From assembly GCA_903907955.1 (NCBI GenBank), contig CAIVPZ010000086.1, forward strand, positions 1 through 64,000: 64,000 nt of DNA. The letters run 5' to 3'. Position numbers and translations under genes: made by a program. The DNA is from an uncultured Acetobacteraceae bacterium (GTDB lineage: Bacteria; Pseudomonadota; Alphaproteobacteria; Acetobacterales; Acetobacteraceae). Under the pieces are notes generated by a model. The model made no database searches, was not told where the DNA came from, and saw only the letters and a list, made by a program, of their open reading frames with translations. Positions 48,424-56,353 of this stretch are shown piece by piece (position 1 is the first letter of the stretch; each line of letters starts with the position of its first letter).

Positions 48424-48608
48424 GGGAACCGCGGATAGGCCCATAATGCGACCGCCCAAAGCTGCGGGTGGGTGATCGCGGTCGCCGCGGCGGACGCGGC
48501 GGCGACGTGCGGATTGCCCCGGCAGGGCCATTGCGCCAGGCGGGCCACGCAACAGGCGATCGCCGCCTCGACCGTCGCCGACAGCAGCAGCGCCTCGATT
48601 TCGGTCAT
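48267..48608 (-). CDS. Small four-helix membrane protein
   Basis: A 113-residue protein from ATG 48608 with four hydrophobic segments. Acidic or polar residues are embedded in the helices: ATVEAAIACC, AITHPQLWAVA, EVIVVLVEAGLIAW and SLIANAGSFSLG. A helical bundle with buried Glu/His/Asn suggests a transport or membrane-enzyme accessory role, but I do not recognise a family. It is convergent with the polytopic membrane gene and overlaps it by 157 bp, and is divergent from the NDH-2 gene. Translation from an in-frame codon farther upstream (48686) looks unlikely. Confidence 0.65.
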   Translation of the reverse strand: MTEIEALLLSATVEAAIACCVARLAQWPCRGNPHVAAASAAATAITHPQLWAVALWAYPRFPYWPSIIGSEVIVVLVEAGLIAWMAGLRLDRALVVSLIANAGSFSLGLWLDG

Positions 48609-48829
48609 CGGCCAGTCACGGCGAATACGGGGCTCGACCTGGAACGGGCAACACAGCGCAGTTGCCACGCGGCAGGACGCCGGCATTCAACCCTCGCCCG
48701 GACCGCCCAACGCAAAGATCGCAGGTCAGACTATCAAGAACAGAAATGCCCCTGATCAGGCAAGTGATCATAGCTGACGCTGCACTCGTTCGCCGGGTGA
48801 ACATTTGCCGGGTGCATGGAGCGACGTCA
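48609..48829. promoter_or_regulatory. Divergent spacer upstream of the NDH-2 gene
   Basis: These 221 bp separate the small membrane protein gene from the NADH dehydrogenase gene. CCTGATCAGG-CAAG-TGATCA at about 48750-48771 contains two nested TGATCA palindromes that might be an operator. No promoter can be named securely, and GGAGCG near 48818 is the likely ribosome site for the dehydrogenase. Confidence 0.35.
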
Positions 48830-50158
48830 ATGGACAGCATGGCAGCAGGCCCCCAACACGTCGTGATCATCGGTGCGGGGTTCGGCGGTCTCAACGCCGC
48901 CCTGGCCCTTGCCAAGGCGCCGGTCAACATCACCCTGATCGACAAGCACAACTACCATCTGTTCCAGCCGCTCCTCTATCAGGTGGCGACCGCCGGCCTG
49001 TCGCCGGCGGATATCGCCTCGCCGATCCGCGCCCTGCTGCGCGACCAGCAGAATGCGACGGTACTGCTCGCCAAGGTGACCGGCATCGATCCCGTGGCCA
49101 GGCAGGTCCTGATGGATGACGGGCGCGTCTCCTACGACAAGCTGATCATCGCCACCGGGGCGCGGCACAGCTATTTCGGCCGCGACGACTGGGAGCGCTA
49201 CGCCCCCGGCATCAAGCGCATCGACGACGCGACCACGCTGCGCCGCCGCATCCTGCTGGCCTTCGAGCGCGCCGAGAATGAACCCGACCCGGTCGAGCGC
49301 CAGCGGCTGCTCAATTTCATCGTCATCGGCGGCGGGCCGACCGGGGTGGAGATGGCCGGGGCGATCGCCGAACTGGCGCGCAAGGCGCTGTCGCGCGACT
49401 TCCGCCGCATCGATCCGCGGCTGGCCAACATCACCCTGATCGAGGCCCTGCCGCGGGTGCTCGCCACCTTCCATCCCCACCTGTCCGACGCGGCCCGCGA
49501 GGCGCTGACCGATCTTGGCGTCAAGGTGCGGCTCGGCAAGCCGGTCACGGTCTGCGACGAGGACGGCGTGGTTGTCGATGGCGAGCGGCTGTGGGCGCGC
49601 ACGATCATCTGGGGCGCCGGGGTCATGGCCTCGCCCGCCGGCAAATGGCTCGGGGCCGCGTGCGACCGGGCGGGCCGTATCATGGTCGAGCCCGACCTTT
49701 CGGTACCCGGCATGCCCGACATCTTCGTCATCGGCGATACGGCGCATGCGCTGCGGAACGGCAAACCGCTGCCCGGCGTGGCGGCGGTCGCCAAGCAGCA
49801 GGGGCAGTATGTCGGCCTTCTCATCGCCACCCGGCTGGCCGGGCGCAACCTGCGCGGCTTCCGCTATCGCGACTACGGCTCGATGGCGACGATCGGCCGG
49901 CGGCGTGCCGTCGCCCAGATCGGCCGCCTGCGGGTGTCGGGCTACTTCGCCTGGCTGCTGTGGAGCTTCGCCCACGTCTATTACCTGACCGGCTTTCGCA
50001 ACCGGCTCGTCGTGGGGCTGAACTGGGGCTGGAACTATCTGACGTTCCAGAGCGGTACACGGCTGATCACCGGCTATACCGGTGCTCTGCTCGATCCTTT
50101 GCCGCCGCACGAGGCTGCGGTCCCGGTGCCGGCGAAGCTGACCGTGCCGGCGGCCTGA
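48830..50158 (+). CDS. ndh: Type II NADH:quinone oxidoreductase
   Basis: A 442-residue FAD enzyme that passes electrons from NADH to quinone without proton pumping. The first dinucleotide motif is VVIIGAGFGGLNAALAL (GxGxxG, residues 11-27), and the second is FIVIGGGPTGVEMAGAIAEL. Other NDH-2 features are DKHNYHLFQPLLYQVATAGLSP, FVIGDTAHA near the FAD and AKQQGQYVG. A C-terminal amphipathic segment (SGYFAWLLWSFAHVYYLTGFRNRL) would dock it to the inner membrane. I chose ATG 48830; the frame is open to 48662 without protein-like sequence. Confidence 0.92.
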   Translation: MDSMAAGPQHVVIIGAGFGGLNAALALAKAPVNITLIDKHNYHLFQPLLYQVATAGLSPADIASPIRALLRDQQNATVLLAKVTGIDPVARQVLMDDGRVSYDKLIIATGARHSYFGRDDWERYAPGIKRIDDATTLRRRILLAFERAENEPDPVERQRLLNFIVIGGGPTGVEMAGAIAELARKALSRDFRRIDPRLANITLIEALPRVLATFHPHLSDAAREALTDLGVKVRLGKPVTVCDEDGVVVDGERLWARTIIWGAGVMASPAGKWLGAACDRAGRIMVEPDLSVPGMPDIFVIGDTAHALRNGKPLPGVAAVAKQQGQYVGLLIATRLAGRNLRGFRYRDYGSMATIGRRRAVAQIGRLRVSGYFAWLLWSFAHVYYLTGFRNRLVVGLNWGWNYLTFQSGTRLITGYTGALLDPLPPHEAAVPVPAKLTVPAA

Positions 50159-50226
50159 TTCGCAAGTCTCTCTTGTCCGGGCCGGAACCGCCGCGCCCCC
50201 CGCCGCCGCGGGTCATGTTCCGGCCG

Positions 50227-51207
50227 TCACTGAAAGCCGACGACGGCGTGCGGCGTGTAGGGTTCCTCCAGCGCCGCAATTTCCTCCGGCGCCAGCTTCA
50301 GCGCCAGGGCGGCGACCGCGTCGTTCAAATGCTGAGGTTTGGACGCGCCGACGATCGGCGCGGTCACCCCATGCTGCTGCGCAACCCATGCCAGCGCGAC
50401 CTGCGCCCGCGGCACGCCACGCTGTTTCGCCACCCCGGCAACCCGCTCGATGACCCGGCGATCGGATTCGACGGCGCCGCCATAGAGGCTATTGCCGAAC
50501 ATGTCGCTGTCCTGGCGTTCGCTGGTTTCGTTCCAGTCGCGCGTCAGGCGGCCGCGCGCCAGCGGGCTCCAGGGCAGCACCGCCACGCCCTGGTCGGCGC
50601 AGAGCGGCAGCATCTCCCGCTCCTCCTCGCGGTTCAGCAGGTTGATGTGGTTCTGCATGCTGACGAATTCGGTCCAGCCGTGCAGGCGTGATGTGTAGAG
50701 CGCCTTGGCGAACTGCCAGGCGTACATCGAGGACGCGCCGATATAGCGCGCCTTGCCGGCCTTCACGACGTCATGCAGCGCTTCGAGCGTTTCCTCGATC
50801 GGCGTCTTCGGGTCCCAGCGATGGATCTGGTAGAGATCGACGAAATCAGTGCCCAGCCGGCGCAGGCTGTTGTCGATTTCCTGCAACACCGCCCGGCGCG
50901 ACAGGCCGGCGCCGTTCGGGCCGGGTCGCATGCGGCCATGCAGTTTGGTCGCGATCACCACATCCGCGCGCCGCGCGAAATCCCTCACCGCGCGGCCGAC
51001 GATTTCTTCCGAGTTGCCGTCGGAATAGACGTTGGCGGTGTCGAGGAAGTTGATGCCAAGTTCCAGCGCCTGCCGGATCAGCGGGCGGCTGCTTTCCTCG
51101 GGCAGCGTCCAGGCATGGTTGCCGCGCTCCGGCGCGCCATAGGTCATGCAGCCGAGGCAGATGCGGGAAACCTCCAGACCGGTGCGCCCGAGTTGCGTGT
51201 ACTCCAT
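50227..51207 (-). CDS. Aldo/keto reductase
   Basis: A 326-residue NADPH-dependent TIM-barrel reductase. The catalytic tetrad is visible: Asp56 and Tyr61 in NFLDTANVYS, Lys88 in IATKLHG and His129 in LYQIHRWD. GLEVSRICLGCMTYG at the N-terminus and VIVGASKP-like (here IVGASKPQHLNDA) near the C-terminus are typical of the YajO/Tas-like bacterial subgroup. Substrate unknown. It lies 30 bp downstream of the acyl-CoA ligase gene on the same strand, so both may be co-transcribed. Confidence 0.9.
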   Translation of the reverse strand: MEYTQLGRTGLEVSRICLGCMTYGAPERGNHAWTLPEESSRPLIRQALELGINFLDTANVYSDGNSEEIVGRAVRDFARRADVVIATKLHGRMRPGPNGAGLSRRAVLQEIDNSLRRLGTDFVDLYQIHRWDPKTPIEETLEALHDVVKAGKARYIGASSMYAWQFAKALYTSRLHGWTEFVSMQNHINLLNREEEREMLPLCADQGVAVLPWSPLARGRLTRDWNETSERQDSDMFGNSLYGGAVESDRRVIERVAGVAKQRGVPRAQVALAWVAQQHGVTAPIVGASKPQHLNDAVAALALKLAPEEIAALEEPYTPHAVVGFQ

Positions 51208-51237
51208 CGTTGCGCCTCCTTGCCACGGCTTGAGCCA

Positions 51238-52872
51238 TCAGAGCGCGCGGGCACGATCCCGCAGCACGTATTTCTGCATCTTCCCGGTGCTGGTCTTCGG
51301 CAACGGCCCGAACACGACGGTGCGCGGCAGCTTGAAATGCGCCATGTTGGCGCGGCAGAAGGTGATGATCTCCTCCTCCGTCGCGATCGAGTCCGGCCGC
51401 AGCGTGACGAACGCGCAGGGCGTCTCGCCCCATTTCGCATCCGGCCTGGCGACCACCGCCGCCTCAAGCACCGCCGGGTGGCGGTAAAGCACGTCCTCGA
51501 CCTCGATCGTCGAGATGTTCTCGCCGCCGGAAATGATGATGTCCTTGCTGCGGTCCTTGATCTCGATATAGCCGTCGGGATGCCAGACGGCGAGATCGCC
51601 GGTGTGGAACCAGCCGCCCGCGAACGCCTCGTCGGTGGCTGCCTGGTTCTTCAGGTATCCCATCATCACCGCATTGCCGCGCATGAACACCTCGCCCATC
51701 GTGGCCGCATCGCGCGGCACCGGGACGAGCGTGTGGGCGTCGGCGACCATGAGACCTTCGAGGCTGTGATACGGCACGCCCTGGCGGGCCTTGATGCGTG
51801 CCCGTTCCGGCGCCGGAAGGGCATTCCACTCGTCCTGCCAGGCGCACACCGTCACCGGGCCATACACCTCGGTGAGGCCGTACACATGCGTGACATGGAA
51901 GCCGCGTGCTTCGGTTGCTTCGATCACCGCGGCCGGCGGCGCCGCGCCGGCGGTCATGATGCGCACGGTGCGACCGCCGAGATCGGGGATGGTCGGTGCG
52001 CTGGCGATCATGTTCACCACGATCGGCGCGCCGCACATATGCGTCACCCCCTGGTTCGCCAGCGCATCGAGCATCGCCTCGACGGTGATGCGGCGCAGGC
52101 AGACATGCGTGCCCGCCAGCGCCGTCACCGTCCAGGGGAAGCACCAGCCGTTGGCATGGAACATCGGCAGCGTCCACAGATACACCGGATGCGTCGTCAG
52201 GCCCCAGGCGGTGACGTTGGCCAGCGCGTTCAGATAGGCGCCGCGGTGGTGGGTCACCACGCCTTTCGGATTGCCGGTGGTGCCCGACGTGTAGTTCAGC
52301 GCGATCGCCTCCCATTCGTCGGCCGGCATCGACCAGGCGAAGTCGGGATCGCCGCCGGCCAGGAACGCCTCGTACTCGATGTCGCCCAGCAGCCGGCCCG
52401 GCGGGGCGAGCGGATCATCGACATCCACCACCAGCGGGCGCTTCGCTGCGGGCAGCAGCGCCAGCGCCTCGGCCATGACGGTGGAATATTCGCGGTCGGT
52501 AATGAGCACGCGCGCCTCGCCGTGCTCCAGGATGAAGGCGACCGTGGCGGCATCGAGACGGAAATTGAGCGCGTTCAGCACGCCGCCGACCATCGCGATG
52601 GCAAAATGACATTCAAAGATCGGCGGCGCGTTCGGCGACATGATCGCCACCGTGTCCCCGGGGCCGACACCGCGCGCGGCGAGCGCGGAGGCAAGCCGGC
52701 GGCAGCGCGCATAGGTCTCCGCCCAGGTGGTGCGGCGCTCGCCGTGGACGACGGCGATACGGTTCGGATAGATCGCGGCCGTGCGGGCAAGGAAACTGAG
52801 CGGGGTGAGGGGGACGTGGTTCGCGGCGGTCTTCGCCAGATCGTATTTGCCTGGTTGGCGCGTGGCGTTCAT
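51238..52872 (-). CDS. AMP-forming acyl-CoA ligase
   Basis: A 544-residue ANL-superfamily enzyme that activates a carboxylic acid as acyl-AMP and then acyl-CoA. The P-loop-like motif is LNYTSGTTGNPKGVVTHH (about residues 180-197); VYGLTEVYGP and the hinge region TGDLAVWHPDGYIEIKDRSKDIIISGGENIS follow, with a final PRTVVFGPLPKTSTGKMQKYVLR containing the catalytic Lys. Close relatives act on medium or long-chain acids or on 3-methylmercaptopropionate; I cannot choose. The aldo/keto reductase follows after 30 bp. Confidence 0.9.
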   Translation of the reverse strand: MNATRQPGKYDLAKTAANHVPLTPLSFLARTAAIYPNRIAVVHGERRTTWAETYARCRRLASALAARGVGPGDTVAIMSPNAPPIFECHFAIAMVGGVLNALNFRLDAATVAFILEHGEARVLITDREYSTVMAEALALLPAAKRPLVVDVDDPLAPPGRLLGDIEYEAFLAGGDPDFAWSMPADEWEAIALNYTSGTTGNPKGVVTHHRGAYLNALANVTAWGLTTHPVYLWTLPMFHANGWCFPWTVTALAGTHVCLRRITVEAMLDALANQGVTHMCGAPIVVNMIASAPTIPDLGGRTVRIMTAGAAPPAAVIEATEARGFHVTHVYGLTEVYGPVTVCAWQDEWNALPAPERARIKARQGVPYHSLEGLMVADAHTLVPVPRDAATMGEVFMRGNAVMMGYLKNQAATDEAFAGGWFHTGDLAVWHPDGYIEIKDRSKDIIISGGENISTIEVEDVLYRHPAVLEAAVVARPDAKWGETPCAFVTLRPDSIATEEEIITFCRANMAHFKLPRTVVFGPLPKTSTGKMQKYVLRDRARAL

Positions 52873-52992
52873 GTCCGTTGCCCTCCCGAAGGGTGTGTTC
52901 TTGCAGGAATATCACTGCGCTGCACCGCTGTCACCTTGGCCTCCGGACGGTTCGTCCACGCGGTGCATCACCAGATCCTTCCCGGATCGATA

Positions 52993-55056
52993 TCAGTGCG
53001 TCTCCGCCCGCCAGCCGATCGCGGCGCGCAGGAACGCATAGCCGAGCGCCGTGAACAGGGCGCGCTGGCGGTTGTCCTTGCCGTAGCCGTGGCCGCCGGA
53101 GGCGAGTTCAAGGAACGCCGCGTCGTAGCCCAGCGCCTGCAGCTTGGCCGCCATCTTGCGCGCATGTCCCGGGTGCACCCGGTCGTCGCGGCGGGTGGTG
53201 GCGAGCAGGATCGGCGGCGCCGCCCGGCCGGGCAGCACGGTGTGATAGGCCGAGATGTGCTGCAGGAACCGCCAGTCCGCCGGGTCGTCCGGGTCGCCGT
53301 ATTCGGCCACCCAGCTCGCGCCGGCCAGCAGCCTGGTGTAGCGGCGCATGTCCACCAAAGGTATGGTGCATAACAATCCGCCGAACAGCTCCGGGTAGCG
53401 GACGAACATGTTGGTAATCAGGATGCCGCCGTTCGAGCCACCCTCGGCGGCGATGCGGCCCGGCCGGGTGACGCCGCGGCGCACCAGATCGGCGGCGACG
53501 GCGGCGAAATCGTCATGGCTGCGCGCCTTGCCCTCGCGGCGCCCGGCCTCGTGCCAGGCCGGCCCGAACTCCCCGCCGCCGCGCAGCGTGGCGACCACGC
53601 CGGTGCCGCCGCGCTCCAGCCAGAGCTTGCCAACCCCGCCGCGGTAGGTGGGCAACTCCGACACTTCAAAGCCGCCATAGCCGTAAAGATGCACCGGCGC
53701 GTCGCCGGTCTCGCCGGGCGGGCCGACCTGCACATAGGGAATGCGCGTGCCGTCGGCGGAAACGGCTTCGTGGCGGCTGACCACCAGCCCGGCGGCGTTG
53801 AACGCTTCCGGCGCCCGCTTCAGCACGGCGGGGGCTTCGGGGCCGGCCTGCGTGAGCAACAGCGTCGGCGGCGTCAGCGGGTCCTGGGTCAGTGCGAGCA
53901 GCGTGCCGTCGGATTCATCCGGCTGTTCGTCCAGCCGCCAGACGCTGACGGTGCCGACCTGCGGCAGGCCGGCGAGCGGCGCCTGCGCCCAGTCCTCTGC
54001 CGGCGAAACAACCAAGGAAAGCGGGCACAGATCGTCCAGCACCTGCACCACCAGCCGCTCGCGGGCAAAGCAGAACCCCTGGATGCTGCGCCGCGCTCCG
54101 GGCGTGAACAGCACCCGGAAGCCACGCCCGCCGGCCTGGAATGCGGCCAGACCGATGCCCAGCAAGCTGCCGGCCGGGTGGGTGACCTCGCCGATCGTCC
54201 AGTCCGAGCGCGGGCGCACCGCCAGCCAGTCGCGGCTCCACAGGTACCAGGCATCCTGCGGCAGGTCGATGCGGTGCCGTCTGCCCGCGATGTCGCCGGT
54301 CCAGATCTCCGCCCGGATGAAATCCAGTTGCTCGTTGAACACCAACTGGCGGTCGGGATGGGTGCGGTCGACGCTGCCGCCCACCGCCATGCTGTCCGGG
54401 CCGGCCTGGAAGATCACCGGGGCGGCCAGCGGGTCGGTGCCGCGGCGCCACAGCCGCACGGTGCTTGCATAGCCGGAGCGGGTGGCCATGCCCGGTCCGT
54501 GCGCGCTGGACAGCAGCAGCGTGTCGCGGTCGATCCAGTCGGTCCCGCCCTTGGCCTCCGGCAGCACGAAGCCATCGGCGACGAACGCCTTGGTTTCAAG
54601 CGATAATTCGCGCAGCACCGCGGCGTCGCCGCCGCCGCGCGAAAGCCGGACGATGGCGCGGTCATGCGCGCCGGGCAGCACGCCGGCGCCGGCCCAGACC
54701 CAGTCCTCGCCCTCGGCGGCGGCCAGCGCATCGAGGTCGAGCAGCACCTCCCAGGCCGGGGCGGCATTCCGGTAATCATCCAGCGTGGTGCGGCGCCACA
54801 GGCCGCGCGGGTTGGCCGCGTCGCGCCAGAAATTGAACAGATGGGCGCCGCGCCGGATGACGTACGGAATGTTGTCGGGCCGGTCGAGGATGGCGGCCAG
54901 GGCATCGGCATCCGCCTCGGTCGCCGGGCCGCCGAAACGGGCCAGCGTGGCGGCGCTCTGCGCGTCGGCCCAGGCGATGGCCTGCTGGCCGTCGATGTCC
55001 TCCAGCCAGAGATACGGATCGTCGTCGGGCGCGGCCAGGGTGGGGTGGTGGTTCAT
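52993..55056 (-). CDS. Prolyl oligopeptidase family serine peptidase (S9A)
   Basis: A 687-residue two-domain peptidase with no signal peptide, so cytosolic. A beta-propeller occupies about residues 60-410 and the alpha/beta-hydrolase domain the rest. The triad is Ser541 (EGGSNGGILI), Asp624/625 (TRRDDRVHPGHA) and His656 (SGGHGYGK). The start is ATG 55056 (MNHHPTLAAPDDDPYLWLEDIDG, the usual S9A opening); the frame continues upstream to 55140 only through the R4 repeat. The 5' leader would contain both R4 hairpins. It cleaves short peptides after proline or related residues. Confidence 0.93.
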   Translation of the reverse strand: MNHHPTLAAPDDDPYLWLEDIDGQQAIAWADAQSAATLARFGGPATEADADALAAILDRPDNIPYVIRRGAHLFNFWRDAANPRGLWRRTTLDDYRNAAPAWEVLLDLDALAAAEGEDWVWAGAGVLPGAHDRAIVRLSRGGGDAAVLRELSLETKAFVADGFVLPEAKGGTDWIDRDTLLLSSAHGPGMATRSGYASTVRLWRRGTDPLAAPVIFQAGPDSMAVGGSVDRTHPDRQLVFNEQLDFIRAEIWTGDIAGRRHRIDLPQDAWYLWSRDWLAVRPRSDWTIGEVTHPAGSLLGIGLAAFQAGGRGFRVLFTPGARRSIQGFCFARERLVVQVLDDLCPLSLVVSPAEDWAQAPLAGLPQVGTVSVWRLDEQPDESDGTLLALTQDPLTPPTLLLTQAGPEAPAVLKRAPEAFNAAGLVVSRHEAVSADGTRIPYVQVGPPGETGDAPVHLYGYGGFEVSELPTYRGGVGKLWLERGGTGVVATLRGGGEFGPAWHEAGRREGKARSHDDFAAVAADLVRRGVTRPGRIAAEGGSNGGILITNMFVRYPELFGGLLCTIPLVDMRRYTRLLAGASWVAEYGDPDDPADWRFLQHISAYHTVLPGRAAPPILLATTRRDDRVHPGHARKMAAKLQALGYDAAFLELASGGHGYGKDNRQRALFTALGYAFLRAAIGWRAETH

Positions 55057-55077
55057 GTCTGGGATATTGATGGGGAA

Positions 55078-55147
55078 AAGTAAGTAAGGCCAGGGCGCTG
55101 CCCTGGACCTGCCAAGGGGCGGTGGCCCCTTGGAACCCATTCATAAG
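55078..55147 (+). repeat. Dispersed double-hairpin repeat, copy R4
   Basis: The best-preserved copy: AAGTAAGTAAGG, hairpin CCAGGG-CGCTG-CCCTGG (55090-55106), ACCTG, hairpin CCAAGGGGC-GGTG-GCCCCTTGG (55112-55133), then AACCCATTCATAAGG. It occupies the divergent spacer between the prolyl oligopeptidase gene (minus) and the FAD oxidoreductase gene (plus), so it must sit in or next to the promoters of both. Confidence 0.75.
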
Positions 55148-55196
55148 GTTTTTCCTCCCTTGCCGGGTGCGGCGCAGCGAACCATAGCTTTGCCTT

Positions 55197-56312
55197 ATGG
55201 ACACCTACACCACCGACGTGATCGTCATCGGTGCCGGAATCGCCGGCGCCACCGCCGCCGCCCAGATCGCCGCCGACCGCCGCGTCGCCCTCATCGAGGC
55301 CGAGGACCATCCGGGATTCCACACCACCGGCCGGTCCGCCGCCATGTGGATACTGAACTACGGCCCCGCCGACGTCCGCGTGCTGACCGGCCTGTCGCGC
55401 GCCTTCTTCGAAACCCCGCCGGACGGCTTCACCGAAACGCCGCTGATGGCGAAGCGGCCGATGTGCTTCCTCGCCCGCCCCGACCAGGAGACCTCGCTGC
55501 GCGCGAACCTTGCCGGGGGCATCGGCCTGCGCGAGATATCGGTGGACGCGGTGCGCGCGCTGGTGCCGGCGCTGCGGCCCGGCTACGCCGCCGCCGCGGC
55601 GATCGAGGACGACGCCTTCGACATGGACGTGGCCGCGCTGCACCAGGGATTCCTCCGTTTGCACCGGCGTCGGGGCGGCACGCTGGCGCTGCGCAGCCGC
55701 GCCGGGCGCATCGCGCGGCGCGGCGGGCTGTGGGAGGTGGAGGTCACCGGCGGCGCCGTCTTCCGCGCCCCGGTGGTGGTGAATGCCGCCGGCGCCTGGG
55801 GCGACGAGGTCGCGCTCCGGGCCGGCGTCTCCCCGCTGGGCCTGCAGCCCAAGCGCCGCACCGGCGTGATCATCGATCCGGCGCCCTGGCAGGTCGGCAC
55901 CTGGCCGCTGGTGCACGACGTGGACCACGCCTGGTACGTCCGCCCCGAGGCGCGCACCCGGCTGATGGTCTGCCCGGAGGACGAAACCGACATGCCGGCG
56001 CATGACGTGCAGCCCGACGAACTCGACGTGGCGATCGCCATCGACCGCATGCGGCAGGCGCTGGATATCGACGTGCGCCGGATCGAGCGGTCCTGGGCGG
56101 GGCTGCGCACCTTCACCCCCGACCGCAGCCTGGCCATCGGCTGGGACCCGGCAGCCGAGGGCTTCCTGTGGAGTGTCGGCCAGGGCGGCTATGGCATCCA
56201 GACCTCACCGGCCGCGGGGCGGCTGGTGGCGGACCTGCTGGCCGGTCGCGACCCCGGCCCGGCCGCGCAGGTGCTTCCCATGGTGAACCCGGCGCGGTTC
56301 GCTGCCATATAG
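55197..56312 (+). CDS. FAD-dependent amino acid oxidase/dehydrogenase (DadA-like)
   Basis: A 371-residue flavoprotein of the DAO family. The FAD motif is VIVIGAGIAGATAAAQIA (residues 8-25). HTTGRSAAMWILNYGP follows, where glycine/sarcosine oxidases have the R-S-A-G segment; VVNAAGAWGDEVA and the C-terminal WSVGQGGYGIQTSPAAGRL close the fold. Substrates of relatives are D-amino acids, glycine, sarcosine or 2-hydroxy acids. It runs in the same direction as the transglutaminase/ATP-grasp cluster and starts 41 bp before it, so it may supply or remove an amino acid for that system; this is inference. Confidence 0.87.
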   Translation: MDTYTTDVIVIGAGIAGATAAAQIAADRRVALIEAEDHPGFHTTGRSAAMWILNYGPADVRVLTGLSRAFFETPPDGFTETPLMAKRPMCFLARPDQETSLRANLAGGIGLREISVDAVRALVPALRPGYAAAAAIEDDAFDMDVAALHQGFLRLHRRRGGTLALRSRAGRIARRGGLWEVEVTGGAVFRAPVVVNAAGAWGDEVALRAGVSPLGLQPKRRTGVIIDPAPWQVGTWPLVHDVDHAWYVRPEARTRLMVCPEDETDMPAHDVQPDELDVAIAIDRMRQALDIDVRRIERSWAGLRTFTPDRSLAIGWDPAAEGFLWSVGQGGYGIQTSPAAGRLVADLLAGRDPGPAAQVLPMVNPARFAAI

Positions 56313-56353
56313 GGGCCGCGGCTCAATAGGTCCGCTTTGCCGGCAGGAGAGTC

